The notes under the pieces: generated by a model
What the model was told of the DNA's origin: nothing
Databases searched by the model: none
Seen by the model: only the letters and a program-made list of their open reading frames with translations
In this document: positions 1-6,912 of the stretch, in pieces
Position numbering within the stretch: position 1 is the stretch's first letter
Layout of the letters: every line of letters starts with the position of its first letter
Assembly: GCA_964569715.1 (NCBI GenBank)
Contig: CAZMUD010000037.1
Location: 1 to 11,683, forward strand
Length of the DNA: 11,683 nt
DNA from: CAZMUD01 sp964569715
GTDB lineage: Bacteria > Chloroflexota > Dehalococcoidia > Dehalococcoidales > UBA2162
Reading direction: 5' to 3'
Translations under genes and position numbers: made by a program

Positions 1-968
1 TAGGGCCAGGAGATGATGCTTCTGTCTTCCAGATGCCAGGGAGTGAAGGGTATTTTGTGGCGAAACAAGAAAGCCATTGTTCTCCCTGTGTCCCCAGGCC
101 TTATGATGCTGTTGCCACCGGAGCTGGCGGTGCCATGAGAGATATCACTGCCATGGGAGCCAGGCCTATTTTCCTCCTAGATTTCATAGGAACCAGACCA
201 TTAGAAAAGGAAGTGTTAGTAGGACCTTGCGGTTTCGCGGGCAAATGCACCTGCGGGAAATGCAAAGTAATGACCAGCCAACAAAGGCTTAACCTGATGG
301 TTCAGGGGTTAAGAGACATGTGTGCCGCTATGGATGTTTTCATTATTGGAGGGGGCCTTTCTACCTCTTTTACTGATATTGTCCCAGCAGCAGTGGTGGC
401 AGTAATTGGCAAGTTAGTTACTGAAAAACCGCTTACTAAACCAGCCAAAGTAGCTGGAGATAAGATTATTCTTATTGGTGAAACCTCCGATGATGGGAAT
501 GACACCTTATTTAGAGCGGGATTAGTATCAGAGATGCGGCCAGCTGAAGCTCTCTTTGAGGAAGAAAGGACGACTTTGGAAGCCTGTTTAGCTGCCTTTC
601 AGACAGGCAAGATTCATGCGTGTTCTGATCTGGGAGCGGCCGGTATCGGAGCCGCCGTCTGCGAATCAGCCAGATACGGTGGTTTTGGAGCAAAAGTCGA
701 TTTATCGGCAGTTCCAGTTAAAGTCGAGGGGCTTACTGCAGAGGAAATCCTCATTTGCGAGACTCAAGCGAGGATGGCTCTTCAAGTTTCTCCAGCAGAT
801 GCCGATGAAATAATGGGGGCTATTCAATCCAAGAACGGAATTGCTGCCATAATCGGTGAGATTACTAATGACGATAAAGAAGTGTTTGAATACAGGGGGC
901 AAACCGTAGCCACTATCCCCAATAAGCCCTCTAAGGAAATTTTGGAGAGCTTGAAAGGAGGGAATTAA
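1..968 (+). CDS. PurL-like AIR-synthase superfamily protein with a four-cysteine cluster (5' partial)
   Basis: The reading frame is open to the left edge (first full codon at base 3). The residues before the first ATG (base 33) read GPGDDASVFQ, the conserved N-terminal motif of PurL/SelD/HypE-type proteins, so the gene starts outside the window and ATG 33 is internal. Numbering from that ATG, KQESH (11-15), the ATGAGGAMRDITAMGARP stretch (28-45) and SDLGAAGIGAA (about 198-208) match the first ATP-binding/AIRS module of phosphoribosylformylglycinamidine synthase II (PurL). The protein stops after about one module, whereas PurL has two. Unlike ordinary PurL, it has CGFAGKCTCGKC at 66-77 (Cys 66, 72, 74, 77; C-x5-C-x-C-x2-C) and a CSPC at 16-19 where PurL usually has HNHPS. 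Zinc or Fe-S binding is an inference. The next gene, a PurM-like protein, starts 2 bases after the stop, so the two are probably co-translated. The superfamily is certain; the substrate is unknown. Confidence 0.85.
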   Translation, partial: GPGDDASVFQMPGSEGYFVAKQESHCSPCVPRPYDAVATGAGGAMRDITAMGARPIFLLDFIGTRPLEKEVLVGPCGFAGKCTCGKCKVMTSQQRLNLMVQGLRDMCAAMDVFIIGGGLSTSFTDIVPAAVVAVIGKLVTEKPLTKPAKVAGDKIILIGETSDDGNDTLFRAGLVSEMRPAEALFEEERTTLEACLAAFQTGKIHACSDLGAAGIGAAVCESARYGGFGAKVDLSAVPVKVEGLTAEEILICETQARMALQVSPADADEIMGAIQSKNGIAAIIGEITNDDKEVFEYRGQTVATIPNKPSKEILESLKGGN

Positions 969-970
969 TC

Positions 971-2074
971 ATGCCGCGGGAGTATAGTCAGGCCGGGGTG
1001 GACTATACAAAGATTGAGCCCTTCAAACAGGCAATGAAGGCAATAGGGAAGCGCACTCTGGATTTTCCTAATCGACGGGGAGTCTATATTGACGAAGAGG
1101 CAGGCGATGTCTTTGAGTATCGCGGCCCGCACAAGCCATTATGGCACGTGATTCAAGAAGGTCTTGGAAACAAAAACTGGATAGCTGAATGGATGTATCA
1201 GCACGCCGGCACAGGAAGAACATATTACGAAGGTATCGGCATAGATACTGCCCTGATGGCAGTAGTTGATGTGCTCCGTCGAGGTGCACTTCCGGTGGCT
1301 TATACTGACGAAGTGGCAGCTGGGGATAGCGATTGGTTTAAAGATGAATCTCGCGCTCAAACTCTGGCTGAAAGCTTTTATCAAGCCTGTGAAATGTGCG
1401 GGATGGCGCTACTAGGCGGAGAATCACCGGCGCTTCACTATCTGGTTAAAGCTGAATTGCCTGTAAAAAGCGCTCCTTCTCTGAGTGGAAGTGTAACCGG
1501 TATCATTACCCCACCGGAAAGACTAATCGCCGACTGTGAGCTTCAAGTCGGGGACCATATTATTGGTGTAACCTCTTCCGGTCTTCATGCTAATGGGGTC
1601 TCTTTAGTGATTAAAAGAGCCTTGACTTTGAAAGACCAATTCCTCCACCTGCTTCCTAATGGCCAGACTCTGGGAGAAGAAGCACTCATTCCAACCCGTT
1701 CCTATGTAGCGCTGGTTGAAGCCTTGCTCGAAGCCGGAATCCATATTCATGCGTTACTTCCGGGCACTGGCGACGGAGTTGGCAAAATTGCTTTTGACAA
1801 ACGCCCGCTCACTTACCGGATTCGGCGCTGGGTAGAGGTTCCTCCGCTTTTCCAGTTTATGCGAGAGCTTGGCGTGGCTTTAGAAGATTGCCTCAAAACT
1901 TTTAATTGGGGGATTGGCTTTTATATCTTTGTTCCCGAAGAGGGAGTTGAACGGATTTTGGAAATCGGTCAAAAAACAGGGTATGAACTTTGTGACCTTG
2001 GCGAGGTTGAAGAGGGAGAACGTTGTGTAGTTTTTGAGCCTGAAAAAATCACTCTTCCGCCACCGGGTGAGTAA
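971..2074 (+). CDS. Divergent PurM-like (AIR synthase-related) protein
   Basis: 367 residues, a usual length for PurM (phosphoribosylformylglycinamidine cyclo-ligase, which closes FGAM to AIR in purine synthesis). PurM-type features in order: YSQAGVD (5-11), GIGIDTALMAVVDVLRRGA (88-106), ALLGGES (146-152, the PurM GGET region), GDHIIGVTSSGLHANGVSL (194-212), IPTRSYV (240-246) and TFNWGIGFYIFVPEEG (310-325). Two signature sites differ. The usual STDGVGTK reads EGLGNKNWIAEW (63-74), and the usual AHITGGG reads ALLPGTGDGVG (261-271). It could be a divergent true PurM, or an AIR-synthase relative acting on another substrate. The start is the ATG right after the upstream stop, with AAAGGAGGG at 954-962 as a strong ribosome-binding site inside the end of the upstream gene. 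The superfamily is firm; PurM activity is uncertain. Confidence 0.85.
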   Translation: MPREYSQAGVDYTKIEPFKQAMKAIGKRTLDFPNRRGVYIDEEAGDVFEYRGPHKPLWHVIQEGLGNKNWIAEWMYQHAGTGRTYYEGIGIDTALMAVVDVLRRGALPVAYTDEVAAGDSDWFKDESRAQTLAESFYQACEMCGMALLGGESPALHYLVKAELPVKSAPSLSGSVTGIITPPERLIADCELQVGDHIIGVTSSGLHANGVSLVIKRALTLKDQFLHLLPNGQTLGEEALIPTRSYVALVEALLEAGIHIHALLPGTGDGVGKIAFDKRPLTYRIRRWVEVPPLFQFMRELGVALEDCLKTFNWGIGFYIFVPEEGVERILEIGQKTGYELCDLGEVEEGERCVVFEPEKITLPPPGE

Positions 2075-2147
2075 GTTGTTTATACTGATTTTCTCCGAGC
2101 TGTCTGACGAATCGCAGGAATGTCGGCAAGGGGTTGGGATTTGAGAG

Positions 2148-2220
2148 TGAGCCGCGGAGGACTCGAACCTCCAACCTAGGCATTAAGAGTGCCTTGCTCT
2201 GCCAGTTGAGCTAGCGGCCC
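2148..2220 (-). tRNA. tRNA-Lys (anticodon CTT)
   Basis: Read on the minus strand, the 73 bases fold as a complete cloverleaf. The acceptor GGGCCGC pairs with GCGGCTC (one G-U pair), and the D stem is GCTC/GAGC with an 8-base loop containing GG. The anticodon stem AGGCA/TGCCT holds the loop CTCTTAA, giving anticodon CTT at 2187-2185. The variable loop has 5 bases, and the T stem GGAGG/CCTCC holds the loop TTCGAGT. The discriminator base is A. CCA is not encoded (the next bases are CTC), so it must be added by a nucleotidyltransferase. It lies 176 bases downstream of surE on the same strand. I could not find a convincing separate promoter or terminator. Confidence 0.96.
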
Positions 2221-2396
2221 ATACTATCTATGCTAGAGCTTTTGGCAAATACTTGGCTAACATCTTCTACTGTTTGCCTGCCCTAGCCTTTCACTCACTA
2301 TTTTAGGATGAATGCCGGCTTTTAGCAAGAGGTTGGCATGACTATTTCCGAGGTATGGAAGCCAGCGACCTTTGTTATTGTTGCTGACGACACATT

Positions 2397-3203
2397 CTAC
2401 TCAGTGCTATCAGGTGCTGTTTTTAGCAGGTCAGATTCCAGTGCAAGAATATGCTCAGTCAGGGTTGGTATCAGGTTGTGGTCGGTAACATCGAGGCGCA
2501 GGGGAGTGATGGATATCAAACCCATATTAATAGCCCAGATATCGGTTCCCTCTTCGATTCCGAGCTCGGCTACTTTGTGGATACCTCGGGAGTAACTCAG
2601 GCTACTGCTGCCCTGGACCTCAGCCAATTTAACATAACCATTGGAGGCAGTCCTTGTGATAACAACGCCCTTGATTTGTTCCAGAGGAATATTGGGCACA
2701 TTGGTGTTTAGAATAGCTCCGGTCGGCATCTTGCCACTTTTTACACTTAGCGCCAGGTATTCAGCAACTTTAGTGATGACATCGAAGCGTGGTTCTTCTT
2801 CCCGACTCTGAGTAGCCAGGGATAGCGCTATCGATGGTATCTTGCGAAAATAACCCTGCAGTGTGGCCATGACAGTACCTGAATAGAGGATGTCGCTGCC
2901 TACATTGGGACCGAGGTTAATGCCAGAGGCGATAAGGTCGGTGTGTCCTTGAGCTAATCGGCGTAAACCCAGTATCGCGCAGTCACTGGGGGTGCCTCCG
3001 ATAGCATAGGCGCGAACTTCTTGGCTGGGGGGTGATACTTCGACAACGCTCATACCGCTGTGGAGTGAGACCGATGTGCCGACTCCGCTTTGCTCTTTAT
3101 CGGGAGCTACAATCAGTGTTTCCCCTACCCGGCTCATGGCTTCAGCCAGAGCCCAAATGCCAGGTGAATCGATGCCATCGTCATTGGTGACCAAAATCTT
3201 CAT
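2397..3203 (-). CDS. surE: 5'/3'-nucleotidase SurE
   Basis: 268 residues, normal for SurE, a divalent-metal-dependent phosphatase that releases phosphate from nucleoside 5'- and 3'-monophosphates. The N-terminus MKILVTNDDG is the family signature, with Asp8 and Asp9 as metal ligands. Ser39 (in KEQSGVGTS) and Asn96 (in SGINLGPN) complete the expected metal site. Also typical are YSGTVMAT (107-114), LNTNVPN (165-171) and the C-terminal VTDHNLIPTL (239-248). GAGGAG lies about 4 bases before the ATG. It follows the putative lipoprotein gene by 67 bases and is probably the last protein gene of the minus-strand operon. It could clear nucleotides beside the thymidylate synthase encoded upstream, but that link is inference. 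Confidence 0.97.
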   Translation of the reverse strand: MKILVTNDDGIDSPGIWALAEAMSRVGETLIVAPDKEQSGVGTSVSLHSGMSVVEVSPPSQEVRAYAIGGTPSDCAILGLRRLAQGHTDLIASGINLGPNVGSDILYSGTVMATLQGYFRKIPSIALSLATQSREEEPRFDVITKVAEYLALSVKSGKMPTGAILNTNVPNIPLEQIKGVVITRTASNGYVKLAEVQGSSSLSYSRGIHKVAELGIEEGTDIWAINMGLISITPLRLDVTDHNLIPTLTEHILALESDLLKTAPDSTE

Positions 3204-3270
3204 ACGCTCCTCTACTGGGTCAATTTGAATTTCCCCATATTATACTACGCAACTCACCCAGTGAGCACTT

Positions 3271-4485
3271 TTACTTGATGCTGTCTCTCAGGTCCTGCCG
3301 GTTGGTTATGGCGGCAACCGTGTTTAGAAAATCCTTCAATGAGTCACTTTGGGCTCTCAGCTTCTTTAATTCAAGCCCGATTGGACTGATAAAGGCTGGT
3401 CTATCAGCATAGGTGCCATGAAAGGCAAAGTAGGCTTGATTCAGTTTTCTAATATAGTAGCCCATCGAGGCTAGATATTGCCGTTTCTGTTCCATAAATT
3501 CCTCAGCCTGTTCAATTTCTCCCCGGGCCAGGTAGATATCAACTGTTTTTCTTATTTCTCTCATCTCCCGGTTAAAATCAAATTCCGGCTTCGCTGCCTG
3601 CTTTTGATTAGCACCATTTTCATACTCAGAGTAGTATTTTTCATATACCATAGCGCCAATCTCTTTGCTGACCATACTGGCTAGGGTTTCATTCATAGTG
3701 GCAATTTCGTAATCTCTGGACAGGCCAGTTAAATCAAGTAGGTAAAGAAATCCCAATGGCTTGAACGCCAGATATTGATGCAGCCACTCCTCAGTGATTG
3801 TATCTATAGTAAACCGCAGACTAGCCTCATTGGTGACGAAGGCGGGATATGTCGCCCCCAAGCCACCAAGCCCTACCACCAATGAGGAGACACCTAACTC
3901 ATCGGCCCTGGCTTCAATATCCTCTATTTCCTCAAGGATAAGACTCGGCTTAAGGGTAATTTCCCTCATAGTCTCTATTCTGTCTCTAGGCGAAATCGCC
4001 AGCAAATAGGGTGTTTTCTCTAGTTTGAAATTTACTGGTGGGAAGTTAACTTTTAACTCTATGATTGGGTTAAAGATATCCTGCTGAGTTAGGGTGTCTC
4101 TTATTTGCTTCTCTATTATTCTCTCTACCACGCCGGCTAAAGCTGTTTTTCTCTCTTGTAACCTGTATAGCTCAGCCTCAAGCAAGGCTAGGTCATTCTC
4201 CTCATTGCCAGTATCGGCTGATTCTATTTCTGACTTTAAGGTTTTTATTCGCTCGGTGGAGGAAAAATACTCGGTGACCACACCTATTTCGTCATCAATC
4301 TTTTCCTGCCTGCCGAAAATCCATTGATTTAGTTCGTGTGGTATAGCTCTTGACTCCCACCCGGCAATACTGAATAGGTATGGTTTCACTATCGAGTTCA
4401 GGTGAGCATCGAAATCTCGGCTAGGAGCGCAACTGCCACTTAACAAACAAACCAGTAGTAAACCCGTAAAGATGATTGGTTTCAT
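3271..4485 (-). CDS. Putative exported lipoprotein with a degenerate gluzincin-like motif, function unknown
   Basis: 404 residues. The N-terminus (MKPIIFTGLLLVCLLSGSC) is a short signal peptide ending in a possible lipidation cysteine, Cys19. The box reads LSGSC, which is not canonical because Ser sits at -3, so lipidation is likely but not certain. Residues 60-130 are rich in Glu, Lys and Leu and look helical or coiled-coil. Residues 200-215 form a glycine-rich GLGGLGATYPAF stretch. Then come EEWLHQYL (232-239), NETLASMV (265-272) and, near the C-terminus, LNQAYFAFHGTYADRPAF (348-365). This order (HExxH-like helix, NE-(S/T)-x-A helix, N-x-A-x-x-A-x-x-TY near the end) recalls COG4324-type predicted aminopeptidases, but the first zinc ligand His is Glu232 here. 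It may be a catalytically altered or dead relative. The gene starts 28 bases after thyA, with no strong ribosome-binding site. I do not recognise a named family with confidence. Confidence 0.8.
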   Translation of the reverse strand: MKPIIFTGLLLVCLLSGSCAPSRDFDAHLNSIVKPYLFSIAGWESRAIPHELNQWIFGRQEKIDDEIGVVTEYFSSTERIKTLKSEIESADTGNEENDLALLEAELYRLQERKTALAGVVERIIEKQIRDTLTQQDIFNPIIELKVNFPPVNFKLEKTPYLLAISPRDRIETMREITLKPSLILEEIEDIEARADELGVSSLVVGLGGLGATYPAFVTNEASLRFTIDTITEEWLHQYLAFKPLGFLYLLDLTGLSRDYEIATMNETLASMVSKEIGAMVYEKYYSEYENGANQKQAAKPEFDFNREMREIRKTVDIYLARGEIEQAEEFMEQKRQYLASMGYYIRKLNQAYFAFHGTYADRPAFISPIGLELKKLRAQSDSLKDFLNTVAAITNRQDLRDSIK

Positions 4486-4513
4486 TCACATAAAGATTAA
4501 GAGCTAGTCTCGG

Positions 4514-5182
4514 CTAAACCTCGGGCTCTTCGGCAAGTCCTATCCTGGCTGTAGCTTGAGCCAAATCCCAGGCATAGTCATAAAGGTGCATGCCCTTGCT
4601 CATGGCGATAAGTTCTCCGTCATCAACCCCTATCTCGCTGGACATATATTCCTTTAGTAGCTGGATGGCAGCCAGGTTGGATGGAAAGCCGGCCCATAAA
4701 TCCCACGACCGGAAATAGACGATAAAATTAAGCCTACCATCACGGATTCTGGTATCTATTGCTCTCAAACAGGGGGGGTCTGATAAGTCAATGGACTGGC
4801 TATCACCTACCGCCATAAAAGCCTGATTGGTATTATAGCCGTCTTCTTTATACATTTTGATTACTTTAGGTATCTGCTTTTCCAAATAATGGCCGTAGGT
4901 ATACTGCTCCCCCTCGGCTTTATGTGCCGTCATAAGGTAAGGAAGGTAGCTTTCTATATACTCCATAGAGGTGGGTGGTGGCACACCCTGCGGCACATCG
5001 GGTATCAAAGGCCTTGTTCCGGGATACCTGACCTGGACAACCACAAAGTCAAGCTCCTTGCGACGCTGACCAACATAGCTCCCTCGCTCAATCTTATACT
5101 CATAGCCTTCGGTCAAAGTCTTGCCCAGGCAAAGAAACCATGCCTCGGAGAGGTCTCTAGCCACTACTTTCTCAATATTCAC
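4514..5182 (-). CDS. thyA: Thymidylate synthase, archaeal-type ThyA
   Basis: 222 residues, near the usual length of archaeal ThyA and shorter than bacterial ThyA (about 264). It should methylate dUMP to dTMP using methylene-tetrahydrofolate or a related C1 carrier. The catalytic residues are present: nucleophile Cys138 in DPPCLR, the phosphate-binding RSWD (Arg158, Ser159, Asp161), Asn169 in GFPSN, and His199 and Tyr201 in HLYDY. Compared with E. coli Cys146, Arg166, Ser167, Asp169, Asn177, His207 and Tyr209, every one is offset by exactly 8, so the core is collinear. Asn169 favours dUMP over dCMP, which argues against a dCMP hydroxymethylase. The N-terminal half (FVVVQVRYPGTRPLIPDVP, 46-64) is of the archaeal kind. 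The start codon is GTG, with GAGGGG about 10 bases upstream. It lies 15 bases after the preceding gene. Confidence 0.93.
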   Translation of the reverse strand: MNIEKVVARDLSEAWFLCLGKTLTEGYEYKIERGSYVGQRRKELDFVVVQVRYPGTRPLIPDVPQGVPPPTSMEYIESYLPYLMTAHKAEGEQYTYGHYLEKQIPKVIKMYKEDGYNTNQAFMAVGDSQSIDLSDPPCLRAIDTRIRDGRLNFIVYFRSWDLWAGFPSNLAAIQLLKEYMSSEIGVDDGELIAMSKGMHLYDYAWDLAQATARIGLAEEPEV

Positions 5183-5197
5183 TGTATAAAATCCCCT

Positions 5198-5902
5198 CTA
5201 TCGCCCCTTCCTGAAAATGCTAAAAAATCTATCCTCATACTCCTCAAACAAGCCCCAGCGCTCAAGCTCCTCCTGTAACTCACCAGGCTCACTCTCTCCC
5301 TTCATAACCTTCTCGAAAAGCTCATCAATCCTTACTCTAGCGTCAAGTGGGATACCAGCTGCATCTATATTCAGCAGCCCTCGGCTCCCCATTTGCCTTA
5401 GATTTTCTTGTAGAGAGCTATTGGTCACTTCGGAGATAAACTTCATTAGTGACACATCCCAAAGCTCATCTTCACCCTTAATAATTGCCGCTAGCGGGTC
5501 ACCACGCTTATCAATCTCAGCATTTAGCTTATCTACCACTGACAGCAAATTCTCAGATACAATGGTAAGCTCTTTAGGCTCATTCTTGTAAGTATAAAAC
5601 AACCCACGGATATTTGAACCGTGTTCTTTCATTAATGCCTCAAAATATTTGCTAGCTTCTGAGCTAAATCCTTCAAGCCGGGAAAGGTAATAGGGTGTGA
5701 CAATCCTTGGTCTTTCGGCAGTTACCCTGCCCTCTCTAACCACGGTCTCGGTGATATTTTTTATCAGCTCAGAGTAAGCCGGTTTAGTAACCAGGTAATA
5801 ATATATGTTGGTAGTGCCGAAGGTGTATAGGCTCTGCTTCGGCGCTCTTAATATCTCTGTGTGCTTAACTGCGTCTCTAATCCGCTCGTCCTCAATCCCC
5901 AT
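5198..5902 (-). CDS. Conserved-looking hypothetical protein, 234 residues, function unknown
   Basis: I do not recognise a named domain. The protein is soluble, charged and mostly predicted helical, with no signal peptide or membrane segment. Residues 14-40 (HTEILRAPKQSLYTFGTTNI and onward) and 53-77 (ETVVREGRVTAERPRIVTPY and onward) read like a compact alpha/beta N-terminal unit with conserved-looking aromatic, Arg and Pro residues. A helical middle part follows (about 78-170). The C-terminus (about 186-234) is acidic and helical, rich in Glu and Leu. ATG start at 5902 with AAGGAAAG about 6 bases upstream. It follows the other unknown gene by 37 bases and precedes thyA by 15, so it is very likely co-transcribed with both. 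The coding call is secure from length, frame use and operon packing; the function is unknown. Confidence 0.85.
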   Translation of the reverse strand: MGIEDERIRDAVKHTEILRAPKQSLYTFGTTNIYYYLVTKPAYSELIKNITETVVREGRVTAERPRIVTPYYLSRLEGFSSEASKYFEALMKEHGSNIRGLFYTYKNEPKELTIVSENLLSVVDKLNAEIDKRGDPLAAIIKGEDELWDVSLMKFISEVTNSSLQENLRQMGSRGLLNIDAAGIPLDARVRIDELFEKVMKGESEPGELQEELERWGLFEEYEDRFFSIFRKGR

Positions 5903-5939
5903 TATCGCTTTCCTTGCGCAACTGGCTTCTTCTTACTGT

Positions 5940-6533
5940 TTAAGCTATAGTTGACAGCTCCTGCTTGTATTCGCCTAAAAGGCTAAGGTATTGTGAGTCT
6001 AGCTGAGTCTGGAGCTTGTGCCATTCCTGTTGAAACTGTGGCTGTTTTTCCACATCTATTTTCGCTCCCATCAGTGGACCTAGCTGCTGTTGAACTGCTT
6101 GTTGAATCTTGGCTTCAAGTTCAGTCTTTAGTGACTGGTAAGCCTCTTTTCTCTGCTGCTCACCCTGCTCGGCATAGTGGTTGAAGAGGTACCTTATCCG
6201 GCTGTAAACATTCTCTACGCTCACCTTATTGCTCTTCAGGAGCTTCACACCGTCCATTGCTCTTTTATTGTTTCTTTTGGCTATATCGTTCTTGGGCAGA
6301 CTAATATTTCTGATTAGTATCTCGGCTGCACCCTCTGTAATGTATTTTCTTACATTTTCCTGATACTGGCTCAGCTCAGCTACTAAGTTACAATTTTCCT
6401 TCAGGTATCTGGCTGCCAGTTCTTCTCCTTGTGGAACATACTTCCATTTTAGGCGCTCCTCCTCAGTCGCCTCACCTAGCTTTCCCACCTTTTCCATAGC
6501 TATCTCAAGAGCACTCTTTATATCGTTACCCAT
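5940..6533 (-). CDS. Hypothetical helical protein, first gene of the minus-strand operon
   Basis: About 197 residues from the preferred ATG at 6533. A longer version from TTG at 6545 adds four residues (MGTQ) but has no ribosome-binding site, while the ATG has GGGGA at the right distance. The N-terminus reads MGNDIKSALEIAMEKVGKLG. The middle (about 60-85) has a hydrophobic helix including ITEGAAEILIRNISLP, and the C-terminal third is glutamine-rich and probably coiled-coil (QQAVQQQLG and the QFQQEWHKLQTQL region). No signal peptide or membrane span. From memory it resembles a small uncharacterised family (possibly DUF6657) found in several anaerobic bacteria; I cannot confirm this without a profile search. 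It is the promoter-proximal gene of the operon that includes thyA and surE. Confidence 0.82.
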   Translation of the reverse strand: MGNDIKSALEIAMEKVGKLGEATEEERLKWKYVPQGEELAARYLKENCNLVAELSQYQENVRKYITEGAAEILIRNISLPKNDIAKRNNKRAMDGVKLLKSNKVSVENVYSRIRYLFNHYAEQGEQQRKEAYQSLKTELEAKIQQAVQQQLGPLMGAKIDVEKQPQFQQEWHKLQTQLDSQYLSLLGEYKQELSTIA

Positions 6534-6538
6534 CTGAG

Positions 6539-6543
6539 TCCCC
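6539..6543 (-). promoter_or_regulatory. Ribosome-binding site deciding the start of the 5940-6533 gene
   Basis: On the minus strand, GGGGA is followed by 5-6 bases and then ATG at 6533. The upstream TTG at 6545 has no purine-rich site before it, so the ATG is the better start. Confidence 0.6.
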
Positions 6544-6578
6544 AACTACACTTTAATACTTAAACTACTCCTATAACA

Positions 6579-6606
6579 ATTATACTAAATAGCCAGTAAA
6601 GTTCAA
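6579..6606 (-). promoter_or_regulatory. Sigma-70-type promoter for the five-gene minus-strand operon
   Basis: On the minus strand, the -35 box TTGAAC (6606-6601) and a consensus -10 box TATAAT (6584-6579) are separated by 16 bases. Transcription would start near 6572, about 39 bases before the ATG at 6533. It lies just outside the palindromic repeat element and faces away from it. Confidence 0.65.
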
Positions 6607-6660
6607 AGTTTCCTAACGGGACTTTAGATTAGAGATGTTTATCTACCTCACCCCCTTTAT

Positions 6661-6686
6661 CCCCCTCTCCTTCAAAGGAGAGGGGG
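6661..6686. repeat. Hairpin, 12-bp stem (CCCCCTCTCCTT arm)
   Basis: CCCCCTCTCCTT at 6661-6672 pairs perfectly with AAGGAGAGGGGG at 6675-6686, leaving CA as the minimal loop. The same 12-base left arm recurs alone at 9911-9922. Confidence 0.85.
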
Positions 6687-6696
6687 AAGGAGAAGA

Positions 6697-6718
6697 AAGA
6701 GGGGCTAACGCCCCTCTT
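6697..6718. repeat. Hairpin, 9-bp stem with TAAC loop
   Basis: AAGAGGGGC at 6697-6705 pairs with GCCCCTCTT at 6710-6718. The stem resembles those of the GAA-loop hairpins at 6851 and 9876, but the loop is different. Confidence 0.8.
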
Positions 6719-6817
6719 AAACACCCCCAAAATAGCAAGAATCATACTGCCGCTAGTTAGTCCCTCTTAGGCACCTGCTTAAGTCAGGGTACTACCTTAT
6801 CAATGGAGAGTTGAAGA

Positions 6818-6830
6818 GAGGCGAAGCCTC
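6818..6830. repeat. Short GAA-loop hairpin, degenerate copy
   Basis: GAGGC, loop GAA, GCCTC: a 5-bp perfect stem. The core AGGCGAAGCCT is shared with the reverse complement of the 9876-9902 copy, and the sequence before it (TTGAAGAG) matches that copy's flank. Confidence 0.6.
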
Positions 6831-6850
6831 AAATACATTACAGGGAGTTT

Positions 6851-6871
6851 AAGAGGGACGAAGTCCCTCTT
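6851..6871. repeat. GAA-loop hairpin, 9-bp perfect stem
   Basis: AAGAGGGAC at 6851-6859, loop GAA, then GTCCCTCTT at 6863-6871. It belongs with the 6818 and 9876 copies: a stem of the form (A)GAGG(G)-C around a GAA triloop. Confidence 0.8.
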
Positions 6872-6883
6872 CAGAAAAAATCT

Positions 6884-6912
6884 TCCCCTTCCCCTTATCA
6901 AGGGGAAGGGGA
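6884..6912. repeat. Hairpin, 13-bp stem (TCCCCTTCCCCTT arm)
   Basis: TCCCCTTCCCCTT at 6884-6896 pairs perfectly with AAGGGGAAGGGGA at 6900-6912, with loop ATC. It overlaps the right end of the 13-base outer inverted repeat, so the two pairings are mutually exclusive. Confidence 0.85.

Noticed and set aside
2221..2396. Gene, second tRNA or tRNA promoter between surE and tRNA-Lys
   Set aside because: No convincing frame or cloverleaf is present. A TTGCCA-16-TAGTAT match upstream of the tRNA would start transcription inside the tRNA.
2338..2711. Short plus-strand frames overlapping surE
   Set aside because: They are antisense to a well-conserved gene, lack ribosome-binding sites and resemble no known protein.
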